From: Lachnospiraceae bacterium
GTDB lineage: Bacteria; Bacillota; Clostridia; Lachnospirales; Lachnospiraceae
Length of the DNA stretch: 46,889 nt
Assembly: GCA_900766915.1 (NCBI GenBank)
Contig: CAAFXE010000053.1
Location: forward strand, 1 to 46,889
Reading direction: 5' to 3'
The position numbers and the translations under genes were made by a program. Position 1 is the first letter of the stretch. Every line of letters starts with the position of its first letter. This document shows positions 40,765-46,889 of the stretch, in pieces. The notes beneath the pieces were generated by a model, which searched no databases, had not been told where the DNA came from, and was given only the letters and a program-made list of their open reading frames with translations.

Positions 40765-41613
40765 TTATGCTCTGCCATTGCTGCCGCATACAAGCATTTT
40801 GCCCATAACGTATTCTTTGACTTTTTCGCGTCCGGCTGCGTTGTATTTCTTAGGATCAATGGTATCAGGTTTTTCAGTTAATACCTGTTTCACACCCTCT
40901 GTAAAGGCAATGCGAAGATCTGTTGCATAGTTCACTTTACAAATTCCTCTCTTAATACATTCCTTTACGGTTTCATCCGGGACACCGGAGGTTCCGTGAA
41001 GTACCAGTGGAATGGAAACCACGTTTTTAATCTCGCTTAAACGGTCCAAATCCAGTTTTGGAATTCCTTTATAAACTCCATGAGCTGTTCCGATGGCAAC
41101 AGCCAGGAAATCTACACCTGTTCTTTTTACAAATTCTGCAGCTTCAGAAGGTTCCGTATATCCACCGTTTCCGCCATCTAAGTCATCTTCTTTTCCGCCA
41201 ACCTTTCCAAGTTCAGCCTCTACAGGAACTCCTACAGGATGGCAGGCATCTGCTACAGATTTTGTGATTGCGATATTTTCTTCAAATACACTGTGAGATC
41301 CGTCGATCATGATGGAAGTATATCCTGCGCGGAATGCTTTCATTGCAAGGTCAAAGCTGTTGCCGTGATCTAAATGCATAACCACCGGGACACTTGCTTT
41401 CTTCGCGGCACATGCCACATTTGCGTAGAAGTAATCTGCATCTGCATATTTTAAAGTAGATGGTGTGGTCTGCATGATGACAGGAGAGTGAAGTTCTTCT
41501 GCGGCAGCAATGACTGCCTGAACCATTTCCATGTTTTCGACGTTGAATGCGCCTACTGCATAACCGTTTTTCTGAGCGTCTAATAATAATTCTTTTGATG
41601 TTACCAGTGCCAT
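40765..41613 (-). CDS. gatY: Class II tagatose/fructose-bisphosphate aldolase, catalytic subunit
   Basis: A 282-aa zinc-dependent aldolase. YAVGAFNVENMEMVQAVIAA, VVMHLDHGNSFDLAMKAF (zinc-binding HLDH), SIMIDGSHSVFEENI, VEAELGKVGGKED, AIGTAHGVYKG and LVLHGTSGVPDETV are present. The KbaY/GatY subgroup cleaves tagatose-1,6-bisphosphate; fructose-bisphosphate aldolases of this class look very similar. The gatZ partner gene in the window favours the tagatose role. The stop of murF lies only three bases from its start, so it is probably co-transcribed with ddl and murF. Confidence 0.9.
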   Translation of the reverse strand: MALVTSKELLLDAQKNGYAVGAFNVENMEMVQAVIAAAEELHSPVIMQTTPSTLKYADADYFYANVACAAKKASVPVVMHLDHGNSFDLAMKAFRAGYTSIMIDGSHSVFEENIAITKSVADACHPVGVPVEAELGKVGGKEDDLDGGNGGYTEPSEAAEFVKRTGVDFLAVAIGTAHGVYKGIPKLDLDRLSEIKNVVSIPLVLHGTSGVPDETVKECIKRGICKVNYATDLRIAFTEGVKQVLTEKPDTIDPKKYNAAGREKVKEYVMGKMLVCGSNGRA

Positions 41614-41616
41614 GGT

Positions 41617-42987
41617 TTAATCCTCCAATGCTTCAATAATTTTTTCAAAATGCATGAAATGAGATGCTTTGATCAAAATAGAATCTCCCTGTTTTAACAG
41701 ATTCGGAAGCTGTGGGATCAGCTCCTCTTTAGTAGAAAACAGTTGTGCATCCATGTCATTTTTTGCTGCTTTTGCACCTTTTACATACTCCTCAGACAGA
41801 GTACCCACGCAAAGCAGCAGGTCAATGTTTTTCTCACCGGCATATTCCCCTACACCGTAGTGAAGTTTTTTTTCATCGTTACCAAGCTCTCCCATATCAC
41901 CTAAAATAGCTATTTTTCTTCCCGGAGTGGTTGCAAGGACATCAATAGAGGCTTTCATGGAGACAGGATTTGCGTTGTAGCAGTCATCCATAATGGTGTA
42001 ACGGGAAGTGTGGATGAGATGGTTTCGTCCGCTGATGGTTTTAGCCTGCTCAATGCCTGCTTTGATTTCCTCCAGGGTAAGTCCGAGAGCGAGTCCCACA
42101 CAGGTTCCTGCCATGGCATTATACACGGAATGGATTCCCGGAATGTGGATATGCACCGAAAATTTCCCGGAAGGTGTGGAAATGTCGCATATGGTTCCAT
42201 CCAGCCCTAAGTTTTCCACATGTTCAGCATAGACATCGTTGGAGTGATCCATACCAAACAGGGTGCAGGAAAGGTCCTTTCTGTCTTTTAAAGTACGAAG
42301 CTTATCATCATCTCCGTTGACAATGACAGGAGCTCCTTCCTTTGCAAAATCGAAAATTTCTGTCTTTGCACGGAAAACACCATCCCGGTCTCCTAAAAAT
42401 TCCAAATGGCAAAGTCCGATATTGGTGATGACGCAAAGATCCGGACGGGCAATTTTGCTTAGACGATGCATTTCACCAAAATCACTGATGCCCATTTCCA
42501 AAACTGCTGCTTCGTGCTCTTCTCTAATCCGAAAAACAGTCAGAGGAAGACCTACCTCGTTGTTAAAGTTACCTGCAGTTTTTAAGGTACGGTATTTTAC
42601 ATCCAGAACAGATGCAATCATCTCCTTGGTACTTGTTTTACCTACACTGCCGGTAATTCCAACAACCGGAAGCCTTAAGGTACTGCGGTAAAATTCAGCC
42701 ATATCCTTTAATGCCTGAAAGGTGGATGCTACACGGATATAGGAATGTGTCTCATCTACCGGAGGTTTTTCCCCAAGACAGCATAAAGCACCGGCCTCGT
42801 AGCAGTTGCCAATAAAGGAGTGACCGTCCACCCGCTCTCCTACAGTGGCGGCAAAGAGCCATCCTTCCCCGATCTGGCGGCTGTCAATGGCAATGCCCTC
42901 GATCTCTTTTTCGAGATTTTCGGCGGGACCAAAATAGGTTCCGTGGCAGGCCTTTAAAATTGCCTGAAGTGTCATTTGATTCATCAT
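41617..42987 (-). CDS. murF: UDP-N-acetylmuramoyl-tripeptide--D-Ala-D-Ala ligase
   Basis: A 456-aa peptidoglycan precursor ligase that adds D-Ala-D-Ala to the UDP-MurNAc-tripeptide using ATP. GIAIDSRQIGEGWLFAATVG, the P-loop VVGITGSVGKTSTKEMIASV, then TAGNFNNEVGLPLTV, VLEMGISDFGEM, VITNIGLCHLEFLG, MDDCYNANPVSMKASID and ILGDMGELG are all in place. ATG 42987 is preferred, with GAGGAAA upstream; it overlaps the ddl end closely. The ddl-murF pair is a natural functional unit, since Ddl makes the dipeptide that MurF uses. Confidence 0.95.
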   Translation of the reverse strand: MMNQMTLQAILKACHGTYFGPAENLEKEIEGIAIDSRQIGEGWLFAATVGERVDGHSFIGNCYEAGALCCLGEKPPVDETHSYIRVASTFQALKDMAEFYRSTLRLPVVGITGSVGKTSTKEMIASVLDVKYRTLKTAGNFNNEVGLPLTVFRIREEHEAAVLEMGISDFGEMHRLSKIARPDLCVITNIGLCHLEFLGDRDGVFRAKTEIFDFAKEGAPVIVNGDDDKLRTLKDRKDLSCTLFGMDHSNDVYAEHVENLGLDGTICDISTPSGKFSVHIHIPGIHSVYNAMAGTCVGLALGLTLEEIKAGIEQAKTISGRNHLIHTSRYTIMDDCYNANPVSMKASIDVLATTPGRKIAILGDMGELGNDEKKLHYGVGEYAGEKNIDLLLCVGTLSEEYVKGAKAAKNDMDAQLFSTKEELIPQLPNLLKQGDSILIKASHFMHFEKIIEALED

Positions 42988-42988
42988 T

Positions 42989-44041
42989 TTATTTTTCCTC
43001 ATATTTTTTCATGGATACTTCGATTAAATACTCACAAAGCTCAGGGTAGGAAATACCAACTGCGGCAGCTTCCTGAGGAAGCAGACTGGTGGCTGTCATA
43101 CCCGGAAGCGTATTGGCTTCCAGACAGTACATTTCTTTTGTAACTTCATCCATCATGAAATCAAATCGTGCATAGGAGTGCATTCCCACGGATCTGTATG
43201 CAGCTTCTGCAAAAGACTGCATTTTTGCTGTTTCTTCGGGACTTAGCACTGCCGGACATGTTTCGATGGCACTGCCGGCCTGATACTTGTTCTTATAATC
43301 ATAAAATCCTTTTAAAGGAGCAATTTCAATGATGGGGAGTGCCTTTCCTTCAATTACGCCGACAGAAAATTCCCTTCCCTGAATGAACTGCTCGATCACA
43401 ACTTCATCTTCATAGGTATAGGCCTCTTCTAAAGCTTTGTAAAGCTCATCTGTGTTTTCCACTTTGTAAACACCTACAGAGGAACCGCCGCAGCAGGTTT
43501 TTACCATACAGGGGAACCGCAGCAGACTTTCAGTGTCCAGGGTTTCGCCTTTTTTTAAAGTGATTCCCACAGGGGTGGGGACATGGTGTGCACGGAAAAA
43601 CTGTTTGGTGATTCCTTTATTCATGGAAACAGCACTGCTTAAATAGTCTGTACCGGTGTAGCGGATGCCCATCAGATCAAAGGCAGCCTGGATACGGCCA
43701 TCCTCTCCATTGGAACCGTGAAGTGCCATAAAGACAATGTCTGCCATGTCACAAAGAGCCAGTACATTCGGTCCGAAAATGCTTTTGCCGCCATCTTTGC
43801 GAAGCTTTTGAAGTTCAGAGAGCTTTGGTACCTTTTCGGTGACCTTCATGATCTCACCACAGCAGTTATACTGTTTTGTAAATAATGTTTCCAAAGGCTG
43901 ATCTGTTTCGAATCCCAAATACAGATCCAGAAGTAAAACCTCATGCCCTTTTGATTTTAATGCCTGGTATATTCCATTACCGGATGCGAGGGAAACATCA
44001 CGTTCCGTGCTTGTTCCTCCGGCTAAAACTACGATTTTCAA
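42989..44041 (-). CDS. ddl: D-alanine--D-alanine ligase
   Basis: A 350-aa ATP-grasp enzyme making D-Ala-D-Ala. KIVVLAGGTSTERDVSLASG at the start, MALHGSNGEDGRIQAAFD, YTGTDYLSSAVSMNKGITKQ, VKTCCGGSSVGVYKV, VIEQFIQGREFSVGVI and YCLEANTLPGMTATSLLPQ are family hallmarks. The start is TTG at 44041, with GGGAGG 7 bases upstream. The frame is open for another 51 codons, but that part runs through AT-rich promoter DNA and a MITE-like repeat and is not protein. It forms an operon with murF and the aldolase. Confidence 0.95.
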   Translation of the reverse strand: MKIVVLAGGTSTERDVSLASGNGIYQALKSKGHEVLLLDLYLGFETDQPLETLFTKQYNCCGEIMKVTEKVPKLSELQKLRKDGGKSIFGPNVLALCDMADIVFMALHGSNGEDGRIQAAFDLMGIRYTGTDYLSSAVSMNKGITKQFFRAHHVPTPVGITLKKGETLDTESLLRFPCMVKTCCGGSSVGVYKVENTDELYKALEEAYTYEDEVVIEQFIQGREFSVGVIEGKALPIIEIAPLKGFYDYKNKYQAGSAIETCPAVLSPEETAKMQSFAEAAYRSVGMHSYARFDFMMDEVTKEMYCLEANTLPGMTATSLLPQEAAAVGISYPELCEYLIEVSMKKYEEK

Positions 44042-44151
44042 ATTGATTACCTCCCTGCACGTTTCTATGTTTATTATATATGTCACATAAAAAATATCAA
44101 GATATTGTTTTATTACTGTATAGGCATCGTTATTATACAGTAACCCTGCTG

Positions 44152-44220
44152 GTGACTGTTCACTCTGTTCTGGTAACTGGCATAAATCATGCAAAATTGG
44201 CTTCGTAAATGGATTTCCTT
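44152..44220 (-). repeat. MITE-like element, degenerate reverse-oriented copy
   Basis: GACTGTTCACTCTGTTCTGG, then CATGCAAAATTGGCTTCG, then AAATGGATTT line up with the reverse complement of the right half of the copy at 3882-4013 with scattered changes. The homology fades near 44216. It lies in the divergent space between ddl and malQ. Confidence 0.7.
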
Positions 44221-44247
44221 GTTTTTTGGGAGAAAAGTGAGTATAAT
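44219..44247 (+). promoter_or_regulatory. Promoter of malQ
   Basis: TTGTTT (44219-44224), 17 bases, TATAAT (44242-44247). The -35 lies at the edge of the degenerate repeat element. Confidence 0.55.
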
Positions 44248-44299
44248 GTAAGCATTATTTGACCAGGTGGAGAGACTGGATCTATAAGAGGGAGGAAAC

Positions 44300-45832
44300 A
44301 TGGCAACAACGAAAAAAACAAAAGAAAAAGAAGAAAAGAAGGAGAAATGCAGATACAGCGGTATTTTACTGCATCCTACTTCTTTACCGTCTCCTTATGG
44401 GATCGGAGATATGGGACAGGGAGCCTATGAGTTCGTAGATTTTCTGGAAAAAGCAGGACAGACACTCTGGCAGGTGCTGCCTTTAGGACCTACAGGGTTT
44501 GGAGATTCTCCTTATTCCAGTTACTCTGTTTTTGCAGGACAGATTCTTCTGATCAGTCCGGATAAATTGGTGGAACAGGGACTCATTTTAGAGGAAGACT
44601 TAAAAGATGTGCCTGAGTTTGATGAAAAACAGGTAAACTACGGGGCTGTTCTGGCATGGAAGACAGTGATTTTCGAGAAAGCATATGAAGCATTTAAGGT
44701 ATCGGAAGATGAGAAACTGTTAAAGGCATACAGAAAATTTACCAGGGATCATGCGTTTTGGTTAAATGACTATGCTTTCTATATGGCAGTGCGTGCACAT
44801 AACGATCACAAGGGCTGGCTGGAATGGGATGAGGAATTACAAAGTCCCACACCGGCAGTTCGCAAAAGAGTGGAAAAGGAATTGAAAGAGAGTATCGGAT
44901 ATCAGAAATTTACGCAGTTTCTTTTCTACCAGCAGTGGGATCAGTTAAAGGAATATGCAAACGAAAAGGGCATCAGTATTGTAGGTGATATGCCGATCTT
45001 TGTATCTTTAGACAGCTCTGATGTCTGGGCGAATAAGGGACTGTTCTGTCTGGACTCAAAAGGTTACCCGACAGAGGTAGCCGGAGTTCCACCGGATTAT
45101 TTCAGTGCTACCGGACAGCTTTGGGGCAATCCGCTCTATGATTGGGAAGCTCATAAAAAACAGGGCTATCAGTGGTGGATCAATCGTATCAAAACACAGT
45201 TTACCATGGTAGATTATTTAAGAATCGACCATTTCAGAGGCTTTGAAAGCTATTGGGCAGTTCCGGCAGGAGAAGAGACTGCTCTCAATGGAAAGTGGAA
45301 GCCGGGCCCGGGTGCTGCGCTGTTTTGTGCAGTAGAGAAGGAACTGGGAGAAGACCTTCCAATCTTTGCTGAGGATCTGGGACTGATCACTCAGGAAGTG
45401 ATTGACCTTCGCGACGAATTAAATTTCCCGGGAATGAAGGTTCTTCAGTTTGGATTTGAGGCATGGCCTGACAATGCTTTCTATCCTCATAACTTTACGA
45501 CGGATAACTGTATCTGCTATACAGGTACTCATGACAATAACACGACCCTTGGCTGGTACAATGAGACCCATGAGGAGGCAAAGGACCGTGTAAGACGTTA
45601 CTTAAACTGTGATGGATCTAATGTCAGCTGGGATTTCATCCGCCTTGCCATGAGCTCCATTGCAAAATATGCCATCTTCCCGATGCAGGATGTCCTTCGT
45701 CTTGGCAGCGAATCCCGTATGAATGTGCCGGGACTTTGCGGTGCCAACTGGGCATGGAGATTTACAAAGGAAGAATTGGAAGAATGGCACGCAGCCGAGT
45801 TAAAGAAGATGACGCAGCTGTTTTATAGATAG
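44300..45832 (+). CDS. malQ: 4-alpha-glucanotransferase (GH77, amylomaltase)
   Basis: A 510-aa cytosolic enzyme that transfers glucan segments between maltooligosaccharides. A lysine/glutamate-rich leader of about 18 residues precedes the usual start YSGILLHPTSLPSPYGIGDM. LWQVLPLGPTGFGDSPYSSY, IVGDMPIFVSLDSSDVWAN, VAGVPPDYFSATGQLWGNPL, YLRIDHFRGFESYWAVP (catalytic nucleophile Asp), FAEDLGLITQEV (acid/base Glu) and CYTGTHDNNTTLGW are intact. AGGGAGGAAAC precedes the ATG. It has its own promoter; no maltose transport genes are nearby. Confidence 0.96.
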   Translation: MATTKKTKEKEEKKEKCRYSGILLHPTSLPSPYGIGDMGQGAYEFVDFLEKAGQTLWQVLPLGPTGFGDSPYSSYSVFAGQILLISPDKLVEQGLILEEDLKDVPEFDEKQVNYGAVLAWKTVIFEKAYEAFKVSEDEKLLKAYRKFTRDHAFWLNDYAFYMAVRAHNDHKGWLEWDEELQSPTPAVRKRVEKELKESIGYQKFTQFLFYQQWDQLKEYANEKGISIVGDMPIFVSLDSSDVWANKGLFCLDSKGYPTEVAGVPPDYFSATGQLWGNPLYDWEAHKKQGYQWWINRIKTQFTMVDYLRIDHFRGFESYWAVPAGEETALNGKWKPGPGAALFCAVEKELGEDLPIFAEDLGLITQEVIDLRDELNFPGMKVLQFGFEAWPDNAFYPHNFTTDNCICYTGTHDNNTTLGWYNETHEEAKDRVRRYLNCDGSNVSWDFIRLAMSSIAKYAIFPMQDVLRLGSESRMNVPGLCGANWAWRFTKEELEEWHAAELKKMTQLFYR

Positions 45833-45835
45833 AGA

Positions 45836-45874
45836 TTACTGTTCAGAGGTTACAGGAACAAAGTGGACAGTAAC
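45836..45874 (+). repeat. MITE-like element, short degenerate copy between malQ and plsC
   Basis: TTACTGTTCAG on the left and GTGGACAGTAAC on the right are inverted ends; the right 27 bases resemble the right end of the copy at 3882 (GTTACTGGAAC versus GTTACAGGAAC). The interior is missing. Confidence 0.6.
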
Positions 45875-45887
45875 GATAGGAGAATGT

Positions 45888-46631
45888 ATGAGATTAATTT
45901 TAGATGCGGTTTTTCTGGCATGTTACCTCATTCTGGGAATTCCGGTATTACTTTTGTTATATCTGTTAGGAAAGATAGAGAGCCTTCGAAAGACAACAGA
46001 CCTGTTGGCACTGCGCCTGGTACAGTGGGCTTTTAAGGTCATGCTGTTTATTGCGGGTACAAAGCAGATCGTAATCGGAGAAGAGAATGTTCCAAAGGAT
46101 CAGCCGGTGCTTTATATACCAAATCACCGCAGCTATTTTGATATCCTGCTGGTATACTCGAGGGTTCCGGGACTTACCGGTTTTGTGGCAAAGGATGCTA
46201 TGCTTAGATATCCCATTCTTCGTGACTGGATGAAAAAGCTTTATTGCTTATTTCTAAACAGGGAAAATCCAAGAGAAGGTTTAAAGACCATCCTGCAGGG
46301 AATCGAGTATATCAAACAGGGGATTTCTATCTGTATCTTTCCGGAGGGTACCAGAAACAAGGTGGATACGGAAATGCTTCCATTTAAGGAAGGCAGCCTT
46401 AAAATGGCAGAAAAGACAGGGTGTCTCATCATTCCCGTTGCCATTACCAACAGTGCCCAGATTTTTGAAAATCATATGCCCTGGATCCATTCCTGCAAGG
46501 TAGTGTTAGAATATGGCACTCCCATTGATGTAAGTGCTCTGACAAAAGAGGAAAAGAAACATCTTGGAGCATATTGTCGTGACCGGATCCAGGAAATGCT
46601 GGATAAAAATAAAGAGCTGATTTGTGGGTAA
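45888..46631 (+). CDS. plsC: 1-acyl-sn-glycerol-3-phosphate acyltransferase
   Basis: A 247-aa membrane-associated enzyme that makes phosphatidic acid from lysophosphatidic acid. An N-terminal hydrophobic helix (VFLACYLILGIPVLLLLYLL) is followed by motif I NHRSYFD (the HX4D catalytic pair), FLNRENPREGL, and motif III FPEGTRN, then IPVAITNS. GATAGGAGAAT lies before the ATG. It lies 55 bases after malQ with a small repeat element between; no terminator is seen there, so read-through is possible. Confidence 0.93.
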   Translation: MRLILDAVFLACYLILGIPVLLLLYLLGKIESLRKTTDLLALRLVQWAFKVMLFIAGTKQIVIGEENVPKDQPVLYIPNHRSYFDILLVYSRVPGLTGFVAKDAMLRYPILRDWMKKLYCLFLNRENPREGLKTILQGIEYIKQGISICIFPEGTRNKVDTEMLPFKEGSLKMAEKTGCLIIPVAITNSAQIFENHMPWIHSCKVVLEYGTPIDVSALTKEEKKHLGAYCRDRIQEMLDKNKELICG

Positions 46632-46644
46632 ATATCAGATTTTT

Positions 46645-46677
46645 AACGGAGTTTTCCTTTGGGAAGACTCCGTTTTT
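46645..46677 (+). terminator. Intrinsic terminator of plsC
   Basis: AACGGAGTTTTCC (46645-46657) and GGAAGACTCCGTT (46662-46674), one G-T pair, followed by a T run. The group II intron begins directly after it. Confidence 0.85.
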
Positions 46678-46889
46678 GTGTTTGCGCGCCATGGGCGCGC
46701 TCTAACGGGTGAAAGTCCCAAACATGCCCGGGTAGTGGGAAATGTATAGCCGAACAGCAAGGGTGTCCACCGTGAGGTGGAATCTGAAGGAAGCTGTAAG
46801 CAAATCTCTGGTCCGACGGACAGAAATCGCATATAAGGCTAGGCTACGAGAGATAAGTTGGCACAGAGCAACAAAGTCTAATAACTACC
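46678..46889 (+). mobile_element. Group II intron, 5' part (domain I), cut by the window end
   Basis: From GTG at 46678 the sequence reads GCGCGCCATGGGCGCGCTC, then TAACGGGTGAAAGTCCCAAA, CAGCAAGGGTGTCCACCGTG and AGGTGGAATCTGAAGGAAGC, typical of the 5' structural RNA of bacterial group II introns. Its reverse transcriptase/maturase gene would lie beyond the window. The insertion point, immediately behind an intrinsic terminator, is the habit of class C introns; class cannot be fixed from this fragment. Confidence 0.85.

Noticed and set aside
41669..42691. Several plus-strand frames over murF, up to 142 codons
   Set aside because: They are antisense to a highly conserved gene, overlap each other and have no translation signals.
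44042..44194. N-terminal extension of Ddl by 51 residues
   Set aside because: The extension is translated repeat element and promoter DNA; the conserved family start KIVVLAGG follows a TTG with a good ribosome site.

Overview
The window looks like a chromosomal segment of a Gram-positive gut Clostridia, probably a Blautia-like member of Lachnospiraceae. This is inferred from the strong AGGAGG ribosome sites, frequent TTG/GTG starts, moderate GC, the gene families present and a 5' group II intron. No rRNA or tRNA gene was seen. It divides into an AT-rich accessory island (about 1-11,320) and a better-ordered, metabolic, core-like region (about 11,350-46,889).

Accessory island. It opens with the tail of a SIMPL-domain gene and a small hypothetical gene. 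A two-gene unit follows: a DUF6731-like protein plus a four-helix membrane protein, behind a LexA-like palindrome. Next come a broken AlbA/HATPase-type regulator, a RhuM-like gene and then the most interesting locus. That locus has a near-consensus promoter, about 190 nt of non-coding sequence holding three 49-50 nt tandem repeats with covarying hairpins, an intrinsic terminator, and a PBECR4-like nuclease gene. This is the layout of a type III (RNA antitoxin) toxin-antitoxin system. Further on are an XRE regulator, a large serine recombinase with a SHOCT-like small gene, a wrecked dinD gene, a second promoter-hairpins-terminator non-coding RNA locus in front of a frameshifted coiled-coil gene, and a Fic-domain gene.

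Metabolic region. It starts with a PfkB sugar-phosphate kinase, a YbaK-like deacylase, an NhaC antiporter, AzlCD, a Ca2+/Na+ exchanger and an unusual glycosyltransferase with a helix-turn-helix-like tail. carB faces away from a sulfur cluster of an O-acetylhomoserine sulfhydrylase-type enzyme, a LysR regulator and cysteine synthase. A Dabb protein, a membrane diguanylate cyclase and an XRE/PH-like regulator follow.

Amino-sugar region (about 28,570-41,620). Together these genes form a likely N-acetylgalactosamine/galactosamine route: PTS IIA, IIB, IIC and IID import and phosphorylate the sugar, NagA/AgaA deacetylates it, AgaS deaminates and isomerises it, and GatY plus GatZ cleave tagatose-1,6-bisphosphate. 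NagB serves the glucosamine branch. The PfkB kinase at 11,360 could supply the missing tagatose-6-phosphate kinase step. A YajC-like protein, a Gfo/Idh/MocA oxidoreductase and an AraC regulator are interleaved. The window ends with murF-ddl, malQ, plsC and the 5' end of a group II intron sitting directly behind the plsC terminator.

A family of small palindromic elements with TIRs like GTAACTGTTCAG is scattered through the window. There are two full ~132-bp copies, one 43-bp internally deleted copy, and degenerate copies. Two are flanked by direct repeats, which suggests MITE-like mobility. One sits in the greA promoter and has duplicated the -10 region. All functional calls come from reading the sequence and remembered family features; no database search was run.
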